Part shown: piece after piece, positions 6,972-14,504 of the stretch
Position numbering within the stretch: the stretch's first letter is position 1
Layout: each line of letters starts with the position of its first letter
Source: JANNRA01 sp031401035
GTDB lineage: Bacteria > Desulfobacterota > Binatia > HRBIN30 > CADEER01
Length of the DNA: 26,741 bases
Assembly: GCA_031401035.1 (NCBI GenBank)
Contig: JANNRA010000215.1
Span: 1-26,741, forward strand
Direction of reading: 5' to 3'
Notes under the pieces: generated by a model
Database searches by the model: none
Told to the model about the DNA's origin: nothing
Seen by the model: the letters and a program-made list of their open reading frames with translations, nothing else
Translations under genes and position numbers: made by a program

Positions 6972-7874
6972 ATGACGCTACCCGCTCTCAGCTTCGCGGC
7001 GGTGCCCGGACGGCGCCGGGCCACCATCGACCTGGCGCAGGAGATCGAGCGCCGCGGTTTCAGCGGCCTCTATTGCCCGAGCTTCGGCGACGGCCTGGCC
7101 CTGTGCGAGGCGCTGGCGCTGGCGACGACGACGATCCACTTCGGCACCAGCATCGCCAACATCTACACCCGCCACCCGTCCGACTTCGCCCAGACCGCCG
7201 CCTTCATCCACGAGGTGAGCGGCGGCCGCTTCCGCTTCGGCGTCGGCGTCAGCCACGCGCCGACCAACGCCTGGCTTGGGGTGCAGACGGGCAAGCCGCT
7301 GGCTGACATGCGCCGCTTTGTCGGCGAGTGGCGCAGTGGCGGCGCGCGCAGCGGCGATCTGCCGCCGCTGGTGCTGGCCACGCTGCGCCGGCGCATGGTC
7401 GGCCTCGCCGGTGAGCTCGCCGAAGGGGCCGTGTGGGCCAACGCGGCGCGCTCGCACATGCCGTCGTCGCTGCAGGGGCTGCCCGAGACGGCGCGGCGCC
7501 AGGACTTTTTCGTCGGCAACATGATTCCGACCGTCGTCTGCGACGATCGCGCCGAGGGCGCCGCCGTCGTGCGCCGCGTCCTGCGCGGCTACGTGACGCT
7601 GCCCAACTACCAGCAGTACTGGATCGAGGCCGGCTACGCGGACGAGATGCACGCCATCCAGCAGGCGATCGCCGAGCGTCGCCTGGACGACCTGCTGCCA
7701 CTGATGACCGACCGCTGGCTCAACGACGTCACCCTCTTCGGTCCCGCCGCCCGCATCCGCGACGGCGTCGACGCCTGGCGCGCCGCCGGCGTCAAGACGC
7801 CGATCCTGGTGCCGTCGTCGACGCGCGGCGGCCAGATGGAAGCGATCCGCGAACTGTTCGCCGCCTTCGCATGA
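6972..7874 (+). CDS. LLM class flavin-dependent oxidoreductase
   Basis: A 300-aa TIM-barrel luciferase-like monooxygenase-class protein. Visible features are ERRGFSGLYCPSFGDGLALCEALALATTTIHFGTSIANIYTRHP split across the first strands, then SGGRFRFGVGVSHAP, the flavin (FMN or F420) phosphate region, and a C-terminal WRAAGVKTPILVPS strand. Family members oxidise or reduce varied small molecules. Whether this one uses F420 or FMN cannot be read with confidence. The ATG at 6972 is preferred over a GTG at 6918, because the extra 18 residues are low complexity and the extended -10 element lies between. The stop overlaps the next start by 4 bases (ATGA), so it is co-translated with an epoxide-hydrolase-like enzyme. 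Confidence 0.9.
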   Translation: MTLPALSFAAVPGRRRATIDLAQEIERRGFSGLYCPSFGDGLALCEALALATTTIHFGTSIANIYTRHPSDFAQTAAFIHEVSGGRFRFGVGVSHAPTNAWLGVQTGKPLADMRRFVGEWRSGGARSGDLPPLVLATLRRRMVGLAGELAEGAVWANAARSHMPSSLQGLPETARRQDFFVGNMIPTVVCDDRAEGAAVVRRVLRGYVTLPNYQQYWIEAGYADEMHAIQQAIAERRLDDLLPLMTDRWLNDVTLFGPAARIRDGVDAWRAAGVKTPILVPSSTRGGQMEAIRELFAAFA

Positions 7875-8836
7875 GCGAGATCACGCATCGCCAGATCGAC
7901 GTGAACGGCCTGTCCATGCACGTCGCCGAGGCCGGCGCCGGCTTTCCCGTCCTCTTCAGCCACGGCTTTCCCGAGCTCGGGTACTCGTGGCGGCACCAGA
8001 TGCACGCGCTCGCCGCCGCCGGCTATCGCGCCATCGCACCCGACCAGCGCGGCTTCGGCGGTACCGACGCGCCGGCCGACGTGCGCGCCTATTCGGTCCA
8101 TCACCTGGTCGGCGATCTCACCGGGCTGCTCGACGCGCTCGGTCTCGAGCGCGCCGTCGTCGTCGGGCACGATTGGGGCGGGCTGGTCGCCTGGCAGATG
8201 GCGCTCATGGCGCCACACCGCACCGCCGGCGTCGTCGGCATCAACACGCCCTTCTTTCCGCGTCCGCCGGCGCCGCCGACGGCGCTGATGCGCATGCTGG
8301 CGCAGGGCCACTGGCGCTACATCCTCTACTTCCAGACGCCGGGCGTCGCCGAGGCCGAGCTCGATCCGCAGGTGCGCCGGACGCTGGCCGGGTTCTTCCA
8401 GTCGCCCGATCGCGACGGGTTGGCGCGACTGCAGGCGACGGGCGCGGCGGCGATGGGCCCGCCCACCGGTGGGCTGCTCGACCGCCTGCCCGACGCGCCG
8501 CACGGCGCGTTTCTCAGCGACGCGGACTTCGCGGTCTACGTCGAGGCGTTCACCCGCAGCGGCTTCCGCGGCGGCCTCAACTGGTACCGCAACTTCGACT
8601 TCAACTGGGAGACGACGGCCTATCAGGCCGGCGCCGTGATCACGCCGCCGGCGCTGATGATCACCGCCGAGCTCGACCCGGTGCTGCGCCCCGCCATGGC
8701 CGACGGCATGCAGGCGCTGGTGCCGAACCTGCGCAAGACCCATCTCGTGCGCGACTGCGGCCATTGGACGCAGCAGGAGAAGCCGGACGAAGTGAATCGC
8801 GAGCTGCTGGCCTTCCTGCGCGACCTCTGCCTGTAG
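7871..8836 (+). CDS. Alpha/beta-fold hydrolase, epoxide hydrolase-like
   Basis: A 321-aa protein with the oxyanion motif HGFPE (31-35), PDQRGFGGTD, and the nucleophile elbow G-H-D101-W-G-G. The nucleophile is an aspartate, which is typical of epoxide hydrolases and haloalkane dehalogenases. The lid carries FRGGLNWYRNFD, close to the epoxide hydrolase signature that supplies an acidic tyrosine. The probable acid is D269 in TAELDPVLRP and the base is H298 in DCGHWTQQE. Together these favour an epoxide hydrolase. The ATG overlaps the TGA of the LLM gene, and the pair may act in one degradative or detoxification route. This last point is inference. A long palindromic element follows the stop. Confidence 0.9.
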   Translation: MSEITHRQIDVNGLSMHVAEAGAGFPVLFSHGFPELGYSWRHQMHALAAAGYRAIAPDQRGFGGTDAPADVRAYSVHHLVGDLTGLLDALGLERAVVVGHDWGGLVAWQMALMAPHRTAGVVGINTPFFPRPPAPPTALMRMLAQGHWRYILYFQTPGVAEAELDPQVRRTLAGFFQSPDRDGLARLQATGAAAMGPPTGGLLDRLPDAPHGAFLSDADFAVYVEAFTRSGFRGGLNWYRNFDFNWETTAYQAGAVITPPALMITAELDPVLRPAMADGMQALVPNLRKTHLVRDCGHWTQQEKPDEVNRELLAFLRDLCL

Positions 8837-8855
8837 GGCCGCGCGTCGGCGCTGA

Positions 8856-8948
8856 CCCCCGTGGAGGGCGCCGCCCCGTCGGCGCCTGTTGGACGCGGCA
8901 CCCGGCTCCACTTCAACAGGCGCCGACGGGGCGGCGCCCTCCAGGGGG
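8856..8948. repeat. Long perfect palindromic element, copy 1
   Basis: A perfect 30-base inverted repeat has arms at 8862-8891 and 8914-8943 with a 22-base loop. Five further C-G pairs lie outside it (CCCCC 8856-8860 with GGGGG 8944-8948), separated by one bulged G. Each arm contains GGGCGCCGCCCCGTCGGCGC. A second copy with the same arm sequence and a different loop lies at 24813-24892, so this is a dispersed element and not only a terminator. There is no T-tract after the stem. It sits between two convergent genes. Confidence 0.9.
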
Positions 8949-8978
8949 ATGCGGAGAGCGTCGCCCCGTAGCGTCGGA

Positions 8979-9545
8979 TCAGACGCGGCGCGGCGGCGTC
9001 GCGCCCGCCGCTGCCTGCGCATGCCGCTGCACCAGCACCCACCACAGGATGAAGGGCAGGGCGGCGTAGCCGACCAGACCGTAGAATCCGTAGAACACGT
9101 TGATGGCGCTGTTGATGCGCCGCATCCACCACTGCCCGAGCTGCGCCTGGGGATAGCCGGTCATGTACGGGCCGAGCAGCACCAGCCCCATGTGGAAGGC
9201 GAGCAGGGCGGCGACGCCGATCGCCGCCGCCCGCAGCCGCTGCCGCCACGAGACGGCGCCGCTGGCGCCGACCAGGGCCAGGAAGGGGATCAGACCCGAG
9301 AAGACCTCGCGCGGCTGCAGCGGCATGAGCTCGACGAGCTGGTCGCGGCGGATGAAGACGTCGAGGCCCTTGGGCTCCGCCACGACGCGGTCGATGGCGA
9401 AGCCGCTGCTCAGCCGCACCAGCGGGCTGGCGAGCGTGATCGCCAGGCGGCCGTACGCGTCGCCGAGGCCGGCGAACGACCACAGAGCGAACAGCACGGC
9501 GGCGAGGGCGAAGAACCTAAGGAGAAATCCGCCCGACGGTCGCAC
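8979..9545 (-). CDS. Exosortase-associated multi-pass membrane protein
   Basis: A 188-aa protein with about four hydrophobic segments: near residues 9-28, 85-101, 107-129 and 153-172. A soluble loop of about 50 residues contains VVAEPKGLDVFIRRDQ. It starts at a GTG inside the end of the exosortase gene (29-base overlap), so translation is probably coupled. The position and topology fit the conserved membrane partner found next to XrtH-type exosortases. That match is from memory of the family, and I cannot score it here. A role in presenting or releasing sorted proteins is likely but unproven. The C-terminal tail is alanine- and arginine-rich. The palindromic element lies 30 bases past its stop. 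Confidence 0.7.
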   Translation of the reverse strand: MRPSGGFLLRFFALAAVLFALWSFAGLGDAYGRLAITLASPLVRLSSGFAIDRVVAEPKGLDVFIRRDQLVELMPLQPREVFSGLIPFLALVGASGAVSWRQRLRAAAIGVAALLAFHMGLVLLGPYMTGYPQAQLGQWWMRRINSAINVFYGFYGLVGYAALPFILWWVLVQRHAQAAAGATPPRRV

Positions 9546-10026
9546 GGCGCACCTGTTCGGTCCACAGCGAAGCGAGGAAGGCCAGCAGGGCGATGAACAG
9601 CCCTTGAAAGAAGTATTCGTGGAAGTAGGCGAACCAGGCCGGGTAGCGGCTCGCCACCACGGTCAGGCCCACCAGCCGCGCCAGGTTCACGGTGGTGAGT
9701 ACGGCGCAGCCGATGGCGATGCCGCTGACGCGGTGCCACCACGGCGCCGGATAGGCCAGCACGAACATGGCATAGACGATCAAGACGAAGACGCCGGTAC
9801 ACTCGTGGTTGATGTCGAGCGCGGCATGCTCGGCGGTGATGATCGAACCCTGCACCGCGGCGCCGGCGCCGAACAGGTTGGCGCCGGTGGTGGCGAAGCG
9901 CGCCATCCATTCCTGGATCGGGCCCATGCGCAGGTGCAACTCGCCGAGCGAGAAGGCGAGGCTGGCGAGGAAGAGGTAGCCCAGCAGGCGGACCAAGAAA
10001 CCAGAGAAGCTCGGCGCCGACGCCAT
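9517..10026 (-). CDS. xrtH: Exosortase/archaeosortase family protein, XrtH-like
   Basis: A 169-aa polytopic membrane cysteine transpeptidase. It has the family triad C76 in INHECTGVF, R117 in TTVNLARLVG and H136 in AYFHEYFFQ, in the standard order and spacing. Exosortases cut C-terminal sorting signals (PEP-CTERM, IPTLxxWG-CTERM and others) and pass the protein to another anchor. The short length and the coupled membrane partner downstream suggest type H. The ATG at 10026 gives the expected N-terminus just before the first membrane helix, and the longer upstream frame is arginine-rich and implausible. No protein with a recognisable sorting tail is encoded in this window, so targets lie elsewhere. 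Confidence 0.82.
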   Translation of the reverse strand: MASAPSFSGFLVRLLGYLFLASLAFSLGELHLRMGPIQEWMARFATTGANLFGAGAAVQGSIITAEHAALDINHECTGVFVLIVYAMFVLAYPAPWWHRVSGIAIGCAVLTTVNLARLVGLTVVASRYPAWFAYFHEYFFQGLFIALLAFLASLWTEQVRRATVGRISP

Positions 10027-10114
10027 GCCGCGCAGCAGAACCACAAGTCGCCACCGATGGCCACCCGGGGGGCGGAGTCGCGCGCGCCGGGTCCGTGGTG
10101 TACTACGTCGCATC

Positions 10115-10303
10115 GTGACTGCCGTCGCCGTCCGCTGCCCGACCTGCCGCGCCGCGGTGCGCTGGGCCGAGAACCCGCACCGCCCCTTCTGCTCCGAGCG
10201 CTGCCGCATGGTCGACCTCGGCAACTGGGCGGCGGAGCGCTATCGCGTGCCGGGGGCACCGGTGCGTGATGACGACGATCCCGAGTCGGGTCGGTCGGAC
10301 TGA
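10115..10303 (+). CDS. yacG: DNA gyrase inhibitor YacG (small zinc finger protein)
   Basis: A 62-aa protein with four zinc-binding cysteines, C8-P-T-C11 and C26-S-E-R-C30, followed by RMVDLGNWAAERYRVPG, the YacG signature. Known YacG binds zinc and inhibits DNA gyrase by contacting GyrB. The GTG at 10115 is used because it places the CPTC motif near the N-terminus as in the family. The frame upstream is arginine-rich. Its stop overlaps the lpxA start by one base (TGATG), which implies translational coupling. It is divergent from the exosortase gene, with 88 bases between them. A TACTAC hexamer 8 bases before the GTG may be a -10 element. Confidence 0.93.
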   Translation: MTAVAVRCPTCRAAVRWAENPHRPFCSERCRMVDLGNWAAERYRVPGAPVRDDDDPESGRSD

Positions 10304-11091
10304 TGTCGATCCACCCCACCGCGATCATCGATGCGCGGGCCGAGATCGACGCGACGGCGGAGATCGGGCCCTACGTCGTCATCGACGGCCCGGTGGTCGT
10401 CGGCGGCGGTACACGGCTCGGCCCGCACGTGTACCTGACCGGCCACACCGTGCTCGGCCGCGACAACGCCGTGCACGCCGGCGCCGTCCTTGGCGGCGCG
10501 CCGCAGGACCTGAGCTATGCCGGGGCGCCGACGGGGCTACGCATCGGCGACCGCAACATCATTCGCGAACACGTCGAGATCAACCGCGCCACCACCATCG
10601 AGCGGCCGACGACCCTCGGCGACGACAACTTCCTCTTCGGCCATGCGCACGTCGGGCACGACTGCCGAGTCGGCAACCACGTCATTCTCGCCAACGGCGC
10701 CATGCTCGGCGGCCACGTCGCGGTGGACGATCGCGCCTTCATCTCCGGCAACTGCGTCGTGCACCAGTTCGTCCGCGTCGGCGGCCTCACCATGCTGCGC
10801 GGCGGCTCGCGCACCAGCCGCGACGTGCCGCCGTTCGCCGTTATGGACTGGACTCACACCGTGCGCGGCATCAACCGCGTCGGCCTGCGCCGTGCCGGGT
10901 TCTCCGCCGCGCGCATCCGCGCCGTGCAGCGCGCCTTCGCCACCTTGTTCGGCACCCGGCGCAATCTCAGCGCCGCGCTGGCCGAGGTCGCCGCCGGCCC
11001 GGTCGAGGACGACGTGGTGCACCTGCTGGCCTTCATCCGCGCCTCGACGCGCGGCATCTGCGTCGGGCCGCGGCACGACGCGGAGGAGTAG
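10303..11091 (+). CDS. lpxA: Acyl-ACP--UDP-N-acetylglucosamine O-acyltransferase
   Basis: This is the first enzyme of lipid A synthesis. It adds a 3-hydroxyacyl chain from acyl-ACP to UDP-GlcNAc in the cytosol. The 262-aa protein begins MSIHPTAIIDARAEI and shows the left-handed beta-helix hexapeptide rhythm through about residue 190. The catalytic base is H119 in AHVGHDCRVGNH, followed by GGHVAVDDRAFISGN and VHQFVRVG. The helical C-terminal domain follows. The length matches the family (about 255-265 aa). It stands apart from lpxD, fabZ and lpxB, its usual neighbours. It is instead coupled to yacG and followed by the ccm cluster. Confidence 0.95.
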   Translation: MSIHPTAIIDARAEIDATAEIGPYVVIDGPVVVGGGTRLGPHVYLTGHTVLGRDNAVHAGAVLGGAPQDLSYAGAPTGLRIGDRNIIREHVEINRATTIERPTTLGDDNFLFGHAHVGHDCRVGNHVILANGAMLGGHVAVDDRAFISGNCVVHQFVRVGGLTMLRGGSRTSRDVPPFAVMDWTHTVRGINRVGLRRAGFSAARIRAVQRAFATLFGTRRNLSAALAEVAAGPVEDDVVHLLAFIRASTRGICVGPRHDAEE

Positions 11092-11116
11092 TCTCACCGT
11101 CGTCTCACCGACCGCC

Positions 11117-11145
11117 TTGCCGCGCCCTACCGGTTCGTCTAGCTT
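11117..11145 (+). promoter_or_regulatory. Predicted promoter of the ccm cluster
   Basis: TTGCCG at 11117-11122, a 17-base spacer and TAGCTT at 11140-11145 lie 11 bases before the ccmE ATG. There is no Shine-Dalgarno sequence in the gap. The octamer GTCTCACC occurs three times around it, at 11091, 11102 and 11147. Confidence 0.5.
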
Positions 11146-11156
11146 CGTCTCACCCC

Positions 11157-11615
11157 ATGAAGCGTTCCGTCAAGTTCGGCATCGGGGCGTGCCTGCTGGC
11201 GGCATCGATCGGCTACCTGATGGTCGCCGGCCTGCAGACGTCGTCGACCTACTTTTTCACCCTCGCGGAGTTCCTGCCGCGCAAGGACGAGCTGGCCGGT
11301 CAGGGCGTGCGCGTCGCCGGCCGCGTCGCCGAGGGCTCGCTGCGCAAGCAGACGACCACCAAGGGCACCGAGATGGCCTTCGTCATCGGCGATTTCGTCG
11401 GGCCCGGGCATGTCTCGGTGCCCGGGACCATGTCGGTCGCCTTCACCGGCGTCGTGCCCGACATGTTCGCCGAAGGGCGCGACGTGATCGTCGAGGGCCG
11501 CTACGTCGACGGCATCCTGCAAGCGCAGACGGTGCTCACCAGCTGTCCCTCCAAATACGAGCCCCAGCTCGAATCGGGAACGCCCGGCCCGGGCCAACAG
11601 GCCGCCCAGTCCTGA
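11157..11615 (+). CDS. ccmE: Cytochrome c maturation heme chaperone CcmE, cysteine variant
   Basis: A 152-aa protein. One N-terminal membrane anchor (about 6-26) precedes a periplasmic OB-fold domain with TLAEFL, GQGVRVAGRVAEGSL and VSVAFTGVVPDMFAEG, all CcmE signatures. CcmE carries heme between CcmC and CcmF. In the classical form, heme is bound covalently by a histidine in an H...Y motif. Here the motif reads SC130PSKY134, so the heme-binding residue is cysteine (CxxxY type). CxxxY CcmE proteins are known in some deltaproteobacteria and archaea. The tail after it is short and Gly/Gln-rich. The stop is 7 bases before ccmF, whose ribosome-binding sequence (GAGGACG) overlaps the stop. Confidence 0.93.
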   Translation: MKRSVKFGIGACLLAASIGYLMVAGLQTSSTYFFTLAEFLPRKDELAGQGVRVAGRVAEGSLRKQTTTKGTEMAFVIGDFVGPGHVSVPGTMSVAFTGVVPDMFAEGRDVIVEGRYVDGILQAQTVLTSCPSKYEPQLESGTPGPGQQAAQS

Positions 11616-11622
11616 GGACGCC

Positions 11623-13617
11623 ATGCTCGAGCTCGGACCCCTCGCCCTGCACCTGGCCCTCGTCCTCTCCGTCTACGCCCTGGCGGCCTCGCTGGCCGGC
11701 GCCTGGATGGGTCGCCGCGACGTCGTCGTCAGCGGCGAGCACGCGCTGCTGGCGGTGTGGGGCTGCACCGTCGTCGCCACCGGCACCCTGCTGCACGCGC
11801 TGGTCCTGCGCGACTTCCGCATCGAGTACGTCGCCGCATACAGCAGCAGCACGCTGCCGCTCTATTACACCGTCGCGGCGCTGTGGGGCGGGCAGAAGGG
11901 TTCGCTGCTCTTCTGGCTGCTGATCCTCACCTCGTTCAGCGCCGTCGTCCTGCTGCAGAACCGCGAACGCAATCGCGAGCTGATGCCGTACGTCACGGCG
12001 GTGCTGACGACGATCGCCGGCTTCTTCCTGCTGCTGCTGGTGTTCATCACGCCGCCCTTCGAGACCCTCGCTGTGCCCGCCATGGAGGGCCGCGACCTCA
12101 ACCCGCTGCTGCAGAACTACTGGATGACGATCCATCCGCCGTCACTGTACGTCGGCTTCGTCGGCATGTCGGTGCCGTTCGCGTTCGCCATCGCGGCGCT
12201 CGCCACCGGCCGTCTCGGCGATGCGTGGATCCGCACCACTCGACGCTGGACCCTGCTCGCCTGGTTCTTCCTCAGCCTCGGCAACCTGTTCGGCGCCCTC
12301 TGGGCCTACGAGGTGCTCGGCTGGGGCGGTTACTGGGCCTGGGATCCGGTCGAGAACGCCGCCTTCATGCCCTGGCTCACCGGGACTGCGTACCTGCACT
12401 CGGTGATGATCCAAGAGAAGAAGAACATGCTGAAGGTGTGGAACATGTGGCTGGTGATTCTCACCTTCTCCCTCACCATCTTCGGCACTTTCCTCACCCG
12501 CAGCGGCGTCATCTCCTCGGTGCATTCGTTCACCCAGTCCGGCCTCGGGCCATTCTTCCTCGCCTTCCTCGCCGTCATCGTCACGGTGTCGGTGGCGCTG
12601 CTCGTCTGGCGGCTGCCGCTGCTGCGCAGCGAGAACGAGCTCGACTCGCTGTTGTCGCGCGAGTCGGCCTTCCTCTTTCAGAACCTGCTGCTCGTCGGCA
12701 TCGCCTTCGCCGTCTTCTGGGGCACCATGTTCCCGGTCATCTCGGAGTGGGTGCGCGGCGTCAAGATCACCGTCGGCCCGCCGTTCTTCAACAAGGTCAA
12801 CGCGCCGCTCGGGCTGGCGCTGTTGTTCCTCATGGGCGTCGGCCCGATCATCGCCTGGCGCCGCGCCACCTGGTCGAGCGTGCGGCGCGCCTTCGCCTGG
12901 CCGGCGCTGACCGGCCTGGTCGGCGGTCTCGCCACCGTCGCGCTCGGCGCCCACGGCGTCTGGGCGTTGGTGTCGTTCTCGCTCATCTTCTTCGTCCTCG
13001 CCACCATTGTCGCCGAGTTCTACCGCGGCATGCGGGCGCGTCAGGCGATGATGGGCGAGCCCGCCCTGACCGCGCTGCTGCGCCTGACCGCGAAGAACAA
13101 GCGCCGCTACGGCGGCTACGTCATCCACCTCGGCATCGTCATGATTTTCGCCGCCATCACCGGCACCTCCCTGTTCCGCATCGAGAAGCAGGTGACGCTC
13201 AACCCCGGCGACACCTTCGAGGTCGGCAGCTACACGTTGCAGTACAACGGCCTCGAGGAGCGCGACACGCCGCACATCGCCTACCTGTCGGCCAACATCG
13301 GCGTCTTCCGCGACGGGGCGCAGATCGACACCCTCAAACCCGAGAAGCGCTTCTACAAGAAGCCCGAGCAGCCGACGACGGAAGTGGCGATCCGCTCGAC
13401 GCTCGGCGCCGATCTGTACCTGGTGCTCGGCAGCTATGACGCCGAGACGCGGCTGGCGACGATCATCGCCTATCTGAACCCGCTCATCGGCTTCCTCTAC
13501 TGGGGCGGCATCACCCTGACCCTGGGTACCTTCATCGTCATGTGGCCGCTGCCGGCCGCGGCGCGAGAGCCGGCAACCGTGGCGCGGCCGACCGCGCGTG
13601 AAGGCGCGCGCTCCTGA
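11623..13617 (+). CDS. ccmF: Cytochrome c heme lyase subunit CcmF
   Basis: A 664-aa polytopic membrane protein of the heme-handling superfamily. It joins heme from CcmE to the CxxCH cysteines of apocytochrome c. The tryptophan-rich heme motif (WWD) lies at 234-252 in WGGYWAWDPVENAAFMPWL. Four conserved histidines are present: H171 (IHPPSLY), H259 (YLHSVMIQ), H301 (SSVHSF) and H502 (YVIHLG). They match the positions of the external and transmembrane heme ligands known in E. coli CcmF. Length is normal. A large periplasmic loop lies near the C-terminus (about 520-620) before the last helix. The stop overlaps the ccmH start by one base (TGATG). Confidence 0.97.
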   Translation: MLELGPLALHLALVLSVYALAASLAGAWMGRRDVVVSGEHALLAVWGCTVVATGTLLHALVLRDFRIEYVAAYSSSTLPLYYTVAALWGGQKGSLLFWLLILTSFSAVVLLQNRERNRELMPYVTAVLTTIAGFFLLLLVFITPPFETLAVPAMEGRDLNPLLQNYWMTIHPPSLYVGFVGMSVPFAFAIAALATGRLGDAWIRTTRRWTLLAWFFLSLGNLFGALWAYEVLGWGGYWAWDPVENAAFMPWLTGTAYLHSVMIQEKKNMLKVWNMWLVILTFSLTIFGTFLTRSGVISSVHSFTQSGLGPFFLAFLAVIVTVSVALLVWRLPLLRSENELDSLLSRESAFLFQNLLLVGIAFAVFWGTMFPVISEWVRGVKITVGPPFFNKVNAPLGLALLFLMGVGPIIAWRRATWSSVRRAFAWPALTGLVGGLATVALGAHGVWALVSFSLIFFVLATIVAEFYRGMRARQAMMGEPALTALLRLTAKNKRRYGGYVIHLGIVMIFAAITGTSLFRIEKQVTLNPGDTFEVGSYTLQYNGLEERDTPHIAYLSANIGVFRDGAQIDTLKPEKRFYKKPEQPTTEVAIRSTLGADLYLVLGSYDAETRLATIIAYLNPLIGFLYWGGITLTLGTFIVMWPLPAAAREPATVARPTAREGARS

Positions 13618-14075
13618 TGCGGGTGCTCCTCGTCCTGCTGGTGGCGCTGTTGCAGGGACCGGCATGGGCGGAGCCGGCGCCGAGCTTTCAGGCGCTCGAG
13701 GAGTCGCTCACCTGCCAGTGCGGCTGCGGACTGACGGTCCACTCGTGCAACCACCTGCAGTGTCCGTCCGCCCTGCCGCTGCGCCAGGCGATCCGCGAGC
13801 AGATGGCGCTCGGCAAGACCCAGGGCGAGATCCTCGCCCACTTCGAGCAGACCTACGGCGAGAAGATCCTCTCCGCGCCGACGACGCGCGGCTTCAACCT
13901 CGTCGCCTGGAGCGCGCCGTTTGTCATGCTCTTGCTCGGCGGCGGGGTGGTCGTGTTGACGCTGCGCCGCTGGCGCGGCGGCGGCCCACCGACCGCGCCT
14001 CCGCGCACCCCGGCCGCGCCAAGCAGCGATCTCGATCGACAACTCGACCGCGAACTACGCGACTTCGAAGCCTGA
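13617..14075 (+). CDS. ccmH: CcmH-like thiol oxidoreductase with a Cys-rich motif
   Basis: A 152-aa protein with a signal peptide (1-18), a periplasmic domain and a transmembrane helix at about 96-116. CcmH keeps apocytochrome cysteines reduced for heme attachment. The usual active site is LRCxxCxNQ. Here it reads LTCQCGCGLTVHSCNHLQC, with cysteines at 33, 35, 37, 44 and 49. The rest (LRQAIREQMALGKTQGEILAHFEQTYGEKIL) is a clear CcmH helix bundle. The cysteine pattern could bind a metal or act through more than one thiol pair. Similar Cys-rich variants exist in non-classical Ccm systems as I recall, but I cannot check how common this exact pattern is. It starts at the last base of ccmF's stop. 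Confidence 0.88.
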   Translation: MRVLLVLLVALLQGPAWAEPAPSFQALEESLTCQCGCGLTVHSCNHLQCPSALPLRQAIREQMALGKTQGEILAHFEQTYGEKILSAPTTRGFNLVAWSAPFVMLLLGGGVVVLTLRRWRGGGPPTAPPRTPAAPSSDLDRQLDRELRDFEA

Positions 14076-14084
14076 CGCTCCCGC

Positions 14085-14471
14085 ATGCTTGTCAACGCCC
14101 TCACCTGGGCCGGTGTCGTCGCCGTCGCCCTCTTCGTCGGTTGGCCGCTCCTGCAGGCGCGCCGCGGCGTGGCGATGCGCGATGGTGACAGCCTCTCGCC
14201 GCCCGAGCGCGAGAAGCGCGAGGCGCTGGCGGCGATCAAGGAGGTGGAGTTCGATCGCGCCATGGGCAAACTGTCGGACGAGGACTTCGCCAGTCTGACG
14301 GCGCGCTATCGCGCCCAGGCGCTGGCCGCCATCGCGGCACTGGCGGCCGCCAGTCCGAGCGCGGACGGCGCGCCCCAGGGCCGTTTCTGCGGCCAGTGCG
14401 GCGGCACCGTCGCGTCGCCGGCGAATTTCTGTCCGGCCTGCGGCACCGCGACCCGCGACCAAGCGGCTTAA
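14085..14471 (+). CDS. Small membrane-anchored zinc-ribbon protein of the ccm cluster
   Basis: A 128-aa protein. A single N-terminal transmembrane helix (about 6-24) is followed by a charged helical segment LSPPEREKREALAAIKEVEFD and KLSDEDFASLTARYR, which resembles the N-terminal part of CcmI-type proteins. The C-terminus is a zinc ribbon with C102-GQ-C105 and C116-PA-C119. It lies 9 bases after ccmH on the same strand and is probably the last gene of the cluster. CcmI in classical systems guides apocytochrome to CcmH and CcmF and has TPR repeats, which are absent here. A helper role in cytochrome c maturation is inferred from position only. Confidence 0.75.
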   Translation: MLVNALTWAGVVAVALFVGWPLLQARRGVAMRDGDSLSPPEREKREALAAIKEVEFDRAMGKLSDEDFASLTARYRAQALAAIAALAAASPSADGAPQGRFCGQCGGTVASPANFCPACGTATRDQAA

Positions 14472-14504
14472 GCCTGGCGGGCGCGCCGTGCGCATGGCGC
14501 GGAC

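Noticed and set aside
8856..8948. The palindrome read as an ordinary Rho-independent terminator
   Set aside because: There is no T-tract, the stem is far longer than usual, and a second copy with the same arms occurs at 24813-24892.
12142..13665. A frame of about 500 codons opposite ccmF
   Set aside because: Antisense to a confident ccmF. The product is Glu/Arg/Asp-rich with no fold signature.
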